11,643 nt of DNA from Smittium culicis (Eukaryota; Kickxellomycota; Harpellomycetes; Harpellales; Legeriomycetaceae): the NCBI GenBank assembly GCA_001970855.1, contig LSSN01001847.1:1-11643 (forward strand). Reading direction: 5' to 3'. Shown piece by piece: positions 1 to 9,132 of the stretch (the first letter of the stretch is position 1; every line of letters begins with the position of its first letter). Under the pieces are notes generated by a model that did no database searches, had not been told where the DNA came from, and worked only from the letters and a program-made list of their open reading frames with translations. The position numbers and the translations under genes were made by a program.

Positions 1-194
1 AATTTAAAAAATATCAACACAATAAAATGTAATTTAAATAATTATATATAATATTTTTTAGTTAAGTGAATTTTATATATTAGTTTGAAAAAACTATAAT
101 CGCTTTTTAGAAAACAGGTTGCAGTCAGGTGGAAAATTTAAGATTATCTGTTTTAATATAATAATATAAGTTAGATTTAAATTGAATCAGCTTG

Positions 195-209
195 AAAAAA
201 AAAAAAAAA
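195..209 (+). repeat. A15 homopolymer
   Basis: Fifteen consecutive A, preceded by GCTTG and followed by TTACAAAA. It could be a fossil poly(A) tail of a plus-strand retroelement lying to the left, but nothing upstream is recognisable, so simple slippage is just as likely. Confidence 0.9.
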
Positions 210-871
210 TTACAAAATTATAGGAATTGGATTTATATAAAAATTCAGATCAGCTATTATTAGTCGCATTTATATTGAAGAAAGAATTTGTGATTTTTAA
301 AACCGCTGTATTTTTATTTGATATTAATAGCTCTGATTAGTTAAAAAAATTTAAAATTGATGATATTTTTCTATTTTGTTGATTTTTTTTAAATTACTAT
401 TATAAATTTATAGCAAAAAATCAGTAATGTTTATTTCATATATTAAATCTAAAAATAATCAAAACAAATCGTACATTGTCTAAATTAAATTAATACTACT
501 TACCCAAAGACCTTAATATCAGATAGAAAACTATAAAGATTTTTTCAACACACCACGTAGTAATTTGTAATAATTTTTATTTATAAAGGTATTATCATAT
601 ATATTATAATAAAAATCTATCAGCTTAGCTGAATTTTTTTCTTATTCAAAATTTGATATCTAAAAAGCGTATTCCTTCTAATCCTGAAAAGTTAATTCTG
701 ATTATGCAAATAAATTTATTAAAACGTACTTTTGTCTATTTAAAATACCTATTATAAAAGATTATCATAAACTATCTACTTTATCATGAAAATCAACAAG
801 AATATGACGTGATTATCACTCATTGAATTTTTAATATGACGACTAAGTAGTGGTCTATAGTTAAAAAAAAA

Positions 872-902
872 ATTGATATCAATGTTATAACATAATATTA
901 TG
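872..902. repeat. Three adjoining perfect palindromes
   Basis: ATTGATATCAAT (872-883), GTTATAAC (884-891) and CATAATATTATG (891-902) each equal their own reverse complement and sit end to end, the last two sharing one base. Short palindromes are common in AT-rich DNA; three in a row over 31 bases is less so. No function can be assigned. Confidence 0.75.
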
Positions 903-1061
903 CTTTTACTCGACTATAGATATGAAAATTTTCAAAAATAAAGCGATCTTATACATAGGCTAATAGCTCAATTTTTCTTGAGGTTTGAGTGTTGTGCGAA
1001 ATAAAATTAAGAAATTCAATTAAATCAATAGCAAGTGGGTTATTTTATTTAAGATGTTAGA

Positions 1062-1109
1062 GGCCAAAATAAAATATTTCAAAAAAAATTTAGCATATTT
1101 TATTCGGCC
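1062..1109. repeat. Inverted repeat with GGCC ends
   Basis: The arm GGCCAAAATAAAATA (1062-1076) pairs with TATTTTATTCGGCC (1096-1109), with one mismatch and one single-base bulge across a loop of about 19 bases that is mostly A and T. The GGCC caps are unusual in such AT-rich surroundings. It could form a hairpin in RNA or be a small decayed inverted-repeat element. There is no T run placed as a bacterial-type terminator would need. Confidence 0.65.
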
Positions 1110-1510
1110 ACTTTATTCAATAATTAGATTAAACTAAAATCTGATGCTTAAAATTTCGTAAAAAATAAATAAAGAAAAACAAACCAGTCCGTATTACTAG
1201 AAAAAGTACTATTTATACTAATATATTAATTATAAAATCTATAACCACCTATTGAAAATCATAGAATAAAAATTTAGACAGCTGAGAAAAATTTATTGAG
1301 ATAGGATACATAAATTTATTTGATACAATCTTAAATAAATAAAATTAAAAAAAATGAAGAATTTTTTAAAATTATGATTAAACTGGATTTTCATGACTTA
1401 TAAATGAAATAAAAACAATAGTAAAAAATTAATACGTTAAATATGATAGCTCTAGTGAAAATAAATATAAATTAACAAGTTGTAACTTTAATTAAATAGA
1501 ATACAATGCT

Positions 1511-1524
1511 AAAAAAAACCCCCC
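1511..1524 (+). repeat. A8C6 homopolymer junction
   Basis: Eight A are followed directly by six C. The exact reverse complement (G6T8) occurs at 4289-4302, and a related C6A12 junction lies at 11098-11115. Matching between the first two stops at the 14-mer, so they are not clearly termini of one element. Confidence 0.85.
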
Positions 1525-2700
1525 TATCTGCTCTTAATCAAAACGGTTTCTCAGCTTAATGGCTAATTAAGACACCGATAAAATTATGATATTAACTTTA
1601 AATGAGCATTCAAAAAAATCTAAAAATATAACATATATTCAAATTTCATTTATCATTAACCATTTTAACTTAATTTATGACGATAAATCCAAAGAAAAAA
1701 TATATATATTATCAGTATTTGAAATCTCCCGCTAAATAATAATAACAGTTGTGATCCAATAAATAAATTAAAGTGTGCACTAATCCGCCAAACGAGTATT
1801 AAACAAATTCGCCAATCCAATAGAAATTAAATTTCTAATTATATTAATTTGCGAATGAACTTATAAATGACAAATAAGATCTTTTGTACACAATATAAAG
1901 CCAAAACAGCGTACTCATTTATACAGAGTATACAAAGCTGATCAAAAAAAAAATTGAAAGATTATACCAAAGTTTAGAAAGCTGTGAAAATCATATATCT
2001 TTATAATTTTTTTTTTTGTTTTTATTGTAAAATTAAAAATTTCTAGTTGACTGTTCTACTACAAAACTATAAAAAAAAACACTCCAAACTTTTAATTTTA
2101 TAGTTTAAAATTATATAAAAATTGTATAGGATATTATCAGAATTTGATATAGTTAAATTTTTACAATTTTTTGAGTGCCTATAAATTCGGAAATTTTCTT
2201 AATTAATTAATGTAAATTAAACTTAAATAAGGTAAAGTTATATATGCATGGAAATAGATTCATTTTTATAAATTTAAAGGCTTTAATTTTTTTCAAAATT
2301 TAATAAATTCTAGAACCAATCTTTTTATTAGTAGAGTATCTTAATTTTACAAGTTACATAACTTTAAGATCCTCTGAAGAGTTTATTTGTGTTAGAATAT
2401 TAGTTTAAAATTTCTTGAGTCATCTTTACTATTTTTTAGTCAGCTTTACCGCGTATTTTCTATTAATTTTATTTTATCAAGAAAATTCCGCGATAAAAAA
2501 TTTTTACTATTCACCACTATGAACATAATTTTCTGCTCAAAAGTGCTAAAGAGGATGAATTTTTTTTTTCCAAAGATGAAAACTAAATTTTAATTTCAAA
2601 ATACAATTTTTAATTTAAATTGTTAACTTATTTGAGATAAAACCAAGATTTCTAGATTCATATAGTTATAATAGGTTGCTAGAGATCTTTCCAATAAAGA

Positions 2701-2815
2701 GTTATTAAAAAATAACAATGAGTAAAAAATTAAGATTTTATGTAATAATTATATAGGCTGAAATAAAACAATCAAAAGACTTATTTCAGAAATATAAAAG
2801 TTATTTAAAAATAAC
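2701..2815. repeat. Pair of near-identical 16-base palindromes
   Basis: GTTATTAAAAAATAAC (2701-2716) and GTTATTTAAAAATAAC (2800-2815) differ at one base and lie 99 bases apart. Each is an inverted repeat with 6-7 bp arms around a short A spacer. They could be paired binding sites or chance in AT-rich sequence; no gene beside them helps decide. Confidence 0.5.
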
Positions 2816-3926
2816 CAGTATTAATTATTTTTTAGCTGTTTATTGCGAAAAACCCGAATTTTATTAGCTTCTTCCTATTCGTATATTTCAATGCCTACAT
2901 TCATTATAAAATAGCTCAAATGTATAATACCCAGGTTTAATTATCTTAAATAAAATTAATGAACAATTATAAGTTGGTTCGTGTATTTTTACATTTCAGG
3001 TTTATGCAATTATTAAGTCGAATAATACAAACAATTTTATCCAGTAAAATTCAGTCAAACTATGAAAAAAGCAGTCTGATTTATGTATAATGAACCAAAT
3101 TATCAAAAAAAAAGCCAATAGTTGTTTTATCTAATTAAAAATATTCAAAATATCTAAATAATAATAAGCAAAATTTATTATCATTATCCAATAAGAAATA
3201 AAATGAGCTCCATTTAAAAAAAATTCGGTAATTTTAATATTCACCCACTAAAAATGAGAAAATAAATACAATAAATATTTGATATACCCATTAAAATTGA
3301 AATGTGTTTTAAAGGTGGAATAATATTGAAATTAGAATAAAATACACATGTAACTTATTTTTTATTTGAAAAAAATTTTATGATTAAATACTAGCTATTG
3401 TTTAATGTGTAATGATATTTATACCTTAAAATCACCGTTCATTTAGAGCTTATTCGTTGATTTGGATTATGTTAAACCTTACAGGTTCTATATATATCAA
3501 ATGTTTTCTTATTTGAAGTCTTAATTTTTTAAAAAGGCCTTTATTTTACTGCGTAAAGTCGTTTTATATTTTAAATTTTAACTAGAGATTTCCATATATA
3601 AAAATTTCCTGCGCGCTATAATTTTTGTTATATAGAAATCGAAGGTTTTAACTAGATTATGGGAGAACCAATCAAATAATTATTAAATAACGATGATTTT
3701 GGGTGGTTTTATTTCAATTTTTTAATATATTTTTTAGTAACTAGAATAAATCGCAAAAGAAAAAAACTAGTTTATGAAATAGTAAGAAAAAAAGGGATAA
3801 TATTTTGCTTCTTATATTTCCTTGCAAAAAACTGATCACTTTTTATTTTTCCTTTGTTATTTCGGTTATGGTAAATATATAATAGCGTTAATAATTTCAT
3901 ATAAATTATATTTAAAAGTCAGTTAA

Positions 3927-3952
3927 AATTTTTGTGAGGCATCACAAAAATT
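3927..3952. repeat. Perfect 11-bp hairpin, GGCA loop
   Basis: AATTTTTGTGA (3927-3937) is followed by the loop GGCA and then its exact reverse complement TCACAAAAATT (3942-3952). This is the longest perfect stem I noticed in the window. The T-rich half comes first, so on neither strand does it look like a classical intrinsic terminator. It could be a hairpin in an RNA or an extruding palindrome; function unknown. Confidence 0.8.
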
Positions 3953-4211
3953 AGATAGAGTAAAAATATCCAGTATTAGTATACAAATCATTCGCGACTG
4001 CCACAATATCAACTTGTACACTTTTTACTTTTGATTTTACAGATTAATAGCTAATAAACTATTTTAACATCAAGTATCACTTTGAATTTTGATATGCTAT
4101 CATAAAATTAATAAATTAATATAAATTTAGGTTTATTTATTCATTCCTGGAATTTGTTTATATACATCTTAGATAAAAATTACGGCAAAGAAAGTTCAGT
4201 ATTTATCTAAA

Positions 4212-4233
4212 TCACAAAGGATTTTCTTTGTGA
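4212..4233. repeat. 8-bp perfect hairpin
   Basis: TCACAAAG (4212-4219) and CTTTGTGA (4226-4233) are exact reverse complements around the six-base loop GATTTT. It shares the word TCACAAA/TTTGTGA with the hairpin at 3927-3952, about 280 bases away. Confidence 0.65.
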
Positions 4234-4288
4234 GTTTGATTCAAAAGATTTCAGATTTAATATCATTAGAGTGATATGTCATTTGGAT

Positions 4289-4302
4289 GGGGGGTTTTTT
4301 TT
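4289..4302 (+). repeat. G6T8 homopolymer junction
   Basis: Six G followed by eight T, the exact reverse complement of the A8C6 tract at 1511-1524. G or C runs of six are rare at this base composition, and each one noticed in the window abuts an A or T run of at least eight. Confidence 0.85.
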
Positions 4303-6017
4303 CAATTAAGTAAAACTTCTTTGGGTTTTTATTATATAAAAATGCTTTTTTGTGTTATATATGTACTTTAATTTTTAATTTATTTTTAACATTTAATTAT
4401 ATATCTCTATCTTGAACACTAATCATGTCAAGAATATTAATTTACAATAATTCTAGGGTTGAGTTATTGATTTTGTAGCTAAAGGAATAGTAATATAACA
4501 AAAAGGTAAAAAAAATAATACAATTTTAGATCCCAGAACGGAATCGTGTATTATTTTATAATAGTAAGTAAATATTAAAGTTTAGTTATTGAAATTAAGC
4601 ATTCATTCATAGTTGCTTATATAAAAATTTTATTTATTTATTAAAAAAAAATATAGAATGCTCATTTTATACAATAATGAGTTATTTGATCAATAATTTA
4701 CCATTTTATAATATGTAAACATCCTAAAAGCTTCTATTAATGACATATAATAATAGTTATTGATGAATAATTTCTCCTTTAATGGAGAAGAATAATACTG
4801 TTAGTTTATAAAAAACAAAAATATAAGCTATTAAAAACAACACTAAAAATAATAAAAACTAAAAAAAAGTATAAATATTACTGTAAACTTAAATATATTC
4901 GAATAATAGTAAAATGATTTGAGCCTAAATAAAATACTATTCTAATCACTACATGAAAAAATAGGTGATAAAGGAATTTTCCGACATATATACTAATTTC
5001 TGCTAAATATTCAGTTATTTTATACCAATTTTTATTAATACTCTTACATTCATAGTTTATGTGCTTTTATTTTTAATTTTAATTTACTTTTTTACAGTTT
5101 GGGAAGCTTGATTTAAGACAAAGAACTTTCCAGTTTTTTATTTTGCTACCTGATTGGACTTTTTCATAAAGTAATAAAAAAAAGAAGCTTATAATATTTT
5201 TTTTAGTTTCATTTCGTGGATTCTTTCAACTTCAGATAAAATTATGAGTCAATTTTTTCTAGCTTATTATAATTTTGCTTGATAGTTTTCAAAAAATTCT
5301 TAGTCGTATATTTTATAATGCTTATAATTTCTTCATTTTAAATTTTCTAACCAGAAATTAGGATATATTCGCTGGTGAGAAATATTACTGTTGTATTTGT
5401 GCCAAGCTTAACTTTTTTGATAGTATTTTAAACATATTCAAACATTAAAATTTTTTTTCCAATTGTATTTCATATATTTTTTGTTTTTTTTCTGTATTAT
5501 TTACACTAAAAAATGCTGAAAAAACACCAATCGTTTGCACTCTGTTGTACAAAAGTATGTTTTATGCTTATTTTGAAAGTATGGAATTTATTTAGTCTTT
5601 TATTTACCTAAACTTGGCCTAAAAACTAGCTCAAAATCAGGTTTTTTAATTTTCTGATGATTTGGCCAGATTTTTTGGTCTATTAAATTAATATATGGGT
5701 GATTCTTTATGAAGACGTCATTTTATAGTGTAAAGAGTTTCAGCGCATAAAATCGCATAGAAGATAAACGGCCAATGAGTAGAAAAATTTAATTTTTTAG
5801 CAAATATTAATTTTATATTGAAACGAAGAAATAGAAGAATAAAAACGCCTTTTTTGCTCCGCCAATAATACTTACAAAAAGTGATTATACACGATAATAA
5901 CATTAAACTGCAACTAAGTGCTCTCTTCTTTCAGAATCTCCCATATTATTTCCAGAATTTTCAGCAGTCCTATTTTTTTAATTTAATAGAGCCTAAAAAT
6001 TATCCAATAAATCAGCT

Positions 6018-6042
6018 TTATTTATTTATTTATTTTTTTTTT
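6018..6042 (+). repeat. (TTTA)n and T10 simple repeat
   Basis: About four TTTA units run into ten T and then GCAG. The tract lies about 60 bases outside the left arm of the MULE inverted repeat; a different simple repeat lies about 50 bases outside the right arm (9418-9445), suggesting the repeat arms may once have reached this far. The pyrimidine run followed by GCAG also resembles a eukaryotic 3' splice site, but no flanking exon is visible. Confidence 0.8.
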
Positions 6043-6102
6043 GCAGCTTTAAAGAATTATTTATGTCCTCTATTATTATTGAGCAGAAGAATTTTTTTTA
6101 AA

Positions 6103-6345
6103 GTCATGCTCATAATCAATTTTGAAAGCTTGTAAAGCGCTTTTTTTTATAACATTTAATAATTCCAAACCATCAAAAAGCTTATATAAAATTAAAATTA
6201 AAATGATTTTAGCATTCAAATTGCGCAAAAAAAAATCAAATGTTGCCAAAAGCGGTCCAAATGTTATATTTTTCGGTCTAATTGTTGTTTAATGAATCAA
6301 ATTTGCAAAAATATAAACGAATTGATGTTTTATCTAATTAAAATC
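6103..6345 (-). repeat. MULE left terminal inverted repeat
   Basis: Reverse-complemented, this arm aligns in order with 9133-9368. The best blocks are 6226-6345, which includes a perfect 14-base match at 6287-6300, and 6103-6140, which shares GCGCT, ATTGAT and AGCATG with 9327-9368. The middle portion is weaker but keeps order and spacing. Read towards the outside it contains units such as AACAATTAGACC, AACATTTGGACC and AACATTTGATTT about 21 bases apart. The arms differ at roughly a third of positions plus small gaps by eye, which suggests an old insertion. Confidence 0.78.
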
Positions 6346-6472
6346 AGATATACTCTTAAAAAATTAAAAAAACGACAATAAGTACAATTCATGTCAGAAT
6401 AAATAAAAAAAATTATATCATATCATATTATATTATAGAATGATAAAAATATATATAGCGCAATTTATATAA

Positions 6473-6909
6473 CTGAAAGCTTTAAATCACTCTACAGTTT
6501 TAGAGGATTTATCTATGCTGGGCTGTAAACATCAATATATAATAAATGTCTTTTATTTTAAACCAGGATTAGTTAATTTTTATATTCTAATTTATCGAAA
6601 TAGAATCAATGGTAAAAATCATGATATTTTTATAATTTCGAATATAGATTTAACAAAAAATTATCAGTATAATAAAGAACGGGTAATAAGGGTCATTCAG
6701 AATATTCGGAATTTTTTGTTTTTTTGATAAAAAGCGTACTCAAAAAATTTAAAAATGTACAATTCAACAGTGTATTTTTTTTCAAATATTATGAATTTAC
6801 GATACCCTGCAATGCTAAATCTTTCGGATTTATATGGCGGAAAAAATTTAACATATATGAAAGGCTTACATAGTAATAAGTGTGTAAAAGAAAAAAAGCA
6901 TAAAAAATG
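6473..6909 (+). pseudogene. N-terminal part of the MULE transposase (presumed)
   Basis: Two stop-free runs in one frame, 6473-6724 and 6731-6906, are separated only by TGA TAA. An ATG lies at 6515. The second run contains MNLRYPAMLNLSDLYGGKN and ends in a Cys- and Lys-rich tail, HSNKCVKEKKHKK. Many MULE proteins carry a FLYWCH or other zinc-binding DNA-recognition domain here; the single Cys and the basic tail are only a faint hint of one. It is assigned to the transposase by position, strand, frame (shared with the first catalytic block) and location just inside the left repeat. It could also be chance open sequence. Confidence 0.5.
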
Positions 6910-6962
6910 AAATATTAAAACTCAAAAAAATTATAAATTATCAAAGTGTAATATATAGTATT

Positions 6963-7211
6963 TTGAAAAATAGCGAAATAGAGGTTAAAATCGATAAAAT
7001 ATTTAATATATCAAAAAATGAATTAAGTAAAGAGCGAATAATTAATAAAACATCTATAAATGGTTTCAAAAATATGTGTGAATTTTTAAAACTAAACTAT
7101 TTTATTGAAGAATCATACGTAGTATCTTATTTATCATATTTAAATAGTCTTAGGGTTTTATTTCAGTTAATTAGCTCAATAAAACTACTTTCTGGAGCCA
7201 AAAAACAATAA
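6963..7211 (+). pseudogene. Pre-catalytic segment of the MULE transposase
   Basis: An 82-codon open run starting with TTG and ending in TAA. Its last third, LRVLFQLISSIKLLSGAKK, matches the hydrophobic stretch that normally precedes the first catalytic Asp in MULE transposases. The Asp itself then follows in another frame (7214), so a frameshift lies near 7200. The first part is Lys/Glu/Asn-rich with no motif I recognise. The TTG opening is not a real start: the run is an internal piece of a longer protein. Confidence 0.75.
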
Positions 7212-7587
7212 TAGATTCTAAATATAAGCTAATTAATGATAATTATCCTCTAATAATATCTGAAATTTCAAATAGTAAACAATATTTTTATCCTGTATCA
7301 ATAGCAGTAGTGAGAAAAGAAAATCAAGGTTCGTATTCTTGGATATTAAGTGCTCTTAAAGATGAACTAAATAAAACCAGATTAGCTTGAAAATAGAAAT
7401 AGTTATAACTGATTCGGCCATTAAAATTTCTTATGCAGTTTCTAATTTTAATCATCAATGAAAGGGTGTCCACTGCTGGTTTCATATATCTAAGAATATT
7501 TTGACGAATCTAACAGGAATTAATCCAATGTTTAAAAATAAAATTTATGAAGACTTGAAAAAAATTGAACTTGCACCGATATTTTGA
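7175..7587 (+). pseudogene. MULE catalytic core: both Asp and CWFH block
   Basis: The clearest part of the element. In one frame (7175-7387): IIDSKYKLI, with the first Asp in the place of the family's DATYKL-like motif, then NYPLIISEI, FYPVSIAVV and SYSWILSALKDEL. After a frameshift near 7388 the next frame gives IVITDSAIKISYAVSNF, with the second Asp at 7411, a TGA at 7459-7461 and then CWFHISKNILTNL. This order, alternating beta strands with D-D spacing and a C-x-x-H before KN, is diagnostic for the MULE transposase domain. The frame ends at TGA 7585-7587. Confidence 0.9.
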
Positions 7588-7682
7588 GATCTTCAGTAGG
7601 TCAAAGATTTTTTTCTTTAAATAATTGATGAACTTGAGCGAGTTAAATGCTGTTATATAAAAATTAGATAATTTATACTTGA

Positions 7683-8132
7683 AGAAAAAACGACAGTTTG
7701 TATGAAGATTATAGCGTATTTTCGCCATCAACAAACAACTGTTTGAAGAGACTCAGTATGACACTAAAATATAAATGTATCAACTGGAAAAAATTAAAAA
7801 CTATTAAATTTTTATATTTTTCTCTAAATTTATTCAAATATTACAACTATATTATTAAAATTGAAAATTCAAAAGTGATATACATAGAGATAATTAAAAT
7901 ATAAAAACGAGCTTTAAATTCTCATTGATATAAAAAAAAAAATTGCGTATATTTATTTGAAGACAGAGGGATAGGAGTAACAGAAAAGAAAAATATTCAT
8001 CCTAAAATGAAAAGCAAAAACTGGAAAGATTTAAAATATTTAATAAAAACTTTTAAGAAAATAGAAAAATTTTTTATAGCACTTATATCTGCATATAGAA
8101 AGACCTATATTTTTCATGTGAACAATTTTTAA
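7683..8132 (+). pseudogene. C-terminal part of the MULE transposase
   Basis: One frame is followed here. FSPSTNNCLKRLSMTLK (7719-7769) corresponds to the family's TNN-x-LE-x-x-N-x-x-x-K region; the expected catalytic Glu reads Lys (7746-7748). The frame then runs to TAA at 7902-7904, passes a TGA at 7926-7928 and continues open from 7929 to TAA 8130-8132, including a KSKNWKDLKYLIKTFKKI stretch. The last portion is assigned by frame and position only. Confidence 0.72.
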
Positions 8133-9132
8133 AAGGCAAAAAATGTTATCGCGTATACTTCTTTTTGAAAATAAATAAAATTACAGTAATTGTTGAGATA
8201 ATACTACTTCAATATTTAAAAAATTTTGAAAGAACAAAAAAGGTTAAAAAAGCACCAGTTTAAAATTTATACAAGGATTTTGAATTGACTTGTTTAAATT
8301 CATCTAATATATGTATACAATTAATAATAAAAATCATTTAAATAAATAAAAAAATGACAGTACTGCCTCAAAAATTTACATTATAAAATTTCAAATCGAA
8401 AAGTTAAAAAATATCATTTTATTTTTTATCTATATAAAACTTTTTTTTGTAGTATACTCGACAAAATTAAAATTATTACTAATATAATTTTTTTCTTTGG
8501 TTTTATGATTGAAAATTTAATTGACCTAAGATTATACCAAGCTTTAAAAATATCGATTTGCATGCTAAATATAAAGTTTTTAAATTTAAAAATATTTATT
8601 TAGAATCTATCGAGATTATCTGCAGAAGAAAATAGTTAATTCGCATTTCATTCATTCTTATGATATTCTCGAATCAATTGAATTATTTGCCGGTTTTGCA
8701 TATAAATAGTGATTTTTATGTTTGTATTTAGTTTTTTAGTTTAAATTTAATAGAATCTTTAAAAATTGTATTCAAGGATTAAGATTAAAATTGAAAATTT
8801 TTTAATATACATCCATCCAAAAAACTTTTGTAGGTTATTTTTGCAATAAAGTAACACTATTAATTTTTTTACAGATTTTTATACATTATGTGAGTTTTTG
8901 CTTGTAATATGGTTTTTATTATGATTTTTATATCCAATAATATTACTAATCTAAATGATAATTATTTTTAATGGGAACACATGTTATGGATATCAACTAT
9001 TTGTTGGCTTGATTTTTTCTTTTTTAATAAGTAATTATAAAAATTAGCGAATTATTTGCGAATGGATATTATTTGATTACTTATACGATAATAATCATAG
9101 AGTATATTTATATCAATTTAATAATTTTGACC
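8133..9132. other. Non-coding 3' region of the MULE
   Basis: About 1 kb between the transposase remnant and the right repeat arm. The longest run noticed is 39 codons at 8590-8706 on the plus strand (FRIYRDYLQKK and later ILESIELFAGFAYK), with a more balanced amino-acid make-up than its surroundings; I do not recognise it, and it could be an eroded transposase end or chance. Around 9002-9017 the words TTGGCTTGATTTTTT recall the right-arm subrepeat units, so the repeat array may begin inside 9133. Confidence 0.5.

Larger units (their letters stand above)
1..2000. other. AT-rich stretch, no recognisable gene
   Basis: No open frame here resembles a protein family I recognise, and stops are dense on both strands. 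Open frames of 30-40 codons occur, for example minus strand about 903-1047 and plus strand 629-754, but a sequence this AT-rich produces such runs by chance. The local structures worth recording are a 15-base A run at 195-209, three adjoining palindromes at 872-902, an inverted repeat at 1062-1109 and an A8C6 junction at 1511-1524. This may be old transposon or intergenic DNA; nothing in it decides which. Confidence 0.6.
2001..4200. other. AT-rich stretch, no recognisable gene
   Basis: No frame gives a protein I recognise. The longest stop-free runs noticed are about 46 codons on the minus strand around 2450-2590 and about 33 codons on the plus strand around 2837-2940; neither contains a family motif. 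Structural features are two near-identical 16-base palindromes (2701-2716, 2800-2815) and an 11-bp perfect hairpin at 3927-3952. I see no promoter, RNA gene or terminator that can be supported. Confidence 0.6.
4201..6102. other. AT-rich stretch left of the MULE, no recognisable gene
   Basis: The plus strand is T-rich between about 5050 and 5650, which lowers stop frequency and gives long hydrophobic reading runs without family motifs. Two stop-free frames at the right, minus 5718-5903 (61 codons) and plus 5881-6135 (84 codons, opening with GTG), overlap each other, resemble nothing I know and are mostly Phe, Leu, Ile, Asn and Lys, as translated AT-rich noise would be. The stretch 5606-5690 has words such as TTGGCC and TTTTTTGG that recall the MULE repeat units, but the match is weak. 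Confidence 0.55.
6473..8132 (+). pseudogene. MULE-type DDE transposase, multiply broken
   Basis: Remnant of a transposase of about 550 residues, in the usual size range for MULEs. It cuts DNA at the element's inverted repeats and inserts it elsewhere in the nucleus. Reading passes through three frames: 6473-6906 (three in-frame stops), 6963-7208, 7175-7387, 7390-7680 and 7683-8129. Family motifs in order: LFQ-LISSIKLLSGAKK before the first catalytic Asp in IIDSKYKLI (Asp at 7214), the FYPVSIAVV and SYSWILSALK stretch, the second Asp in IVITDSA (7411), the CWFHISKN zinc-knuckle-like block (7474-7497), and STNN (7728-7739) in the region that normally carries the catalytic Glu. Spacing of the two Asp (66 residues) and from the second Asp to the expected Glu (112 residues) suits the family. 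That Glu appears as Lys (7746-7748). At least three frameshifts and many TAA, TAG and TGA stops make it nonfunctional. Confidence 0.88.

Noticed and set aside
629..823. Plus-strand frame of 65 codons with one stop, possibly a coding fossil.
   Set aside because: Several such runs are expected by chance over all frames of the window, and no family motif is present.
903..1047. Minus-strand run of about 35 codons, a stop, then 17 more, with a fairly balanced amino-acid content.
   Set aside because: I recognise no motif and cannot separate it from chance without a profile search.
1715..1798. Minus-strand 28-codon frame ending AGDFKY, recalling the GDFN motif of LINE endonucleases.
   Set aside because: A single short motif with Lys for Asn, no other endonuclease block on either side and stops immediately after; likely chance.
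5098..5593. Long plus-strand run with few stops, including KYYCCICAKLNFF.
   Set aside because: The strand is T-rich here, which lowers stop frequency; six stops remain and no domain is recognisable.
5718..5903. 61-codon minus-strand open frame.
   Set aside because: No motif, and it overlaps the frame above; such lengths occur by chance across six frames in a window this size.
6018..6050. Polypyrimidine tract followed by GCAG, like a 3' splice site.
   Set aside because: No exon-like frame or matching 5' splice site could be supported on either side.
5881..6135. 84-codon plus-strand open frame starting with GTG.
   Set aside because: It resembles no family, is dominated by AT-coded residues, overlaps another open frame on the opposite strand and runs into the left MULE repeat arm.
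7459..7461. TGA just before the CWFH block, where reading it as Trp might suggest a variant genetic code.
   Set aside because: The same gene has TAA and TAG stops and several frameshifts, and uses TGG for Trp nearby, so ordinary decay is the simpler explanation.
7510..7734. 74-codon minus-strand open frame.
   Set aside because: It lies antisense to the MULE transposase remnant, whose plus-strand motifs explain this interval.
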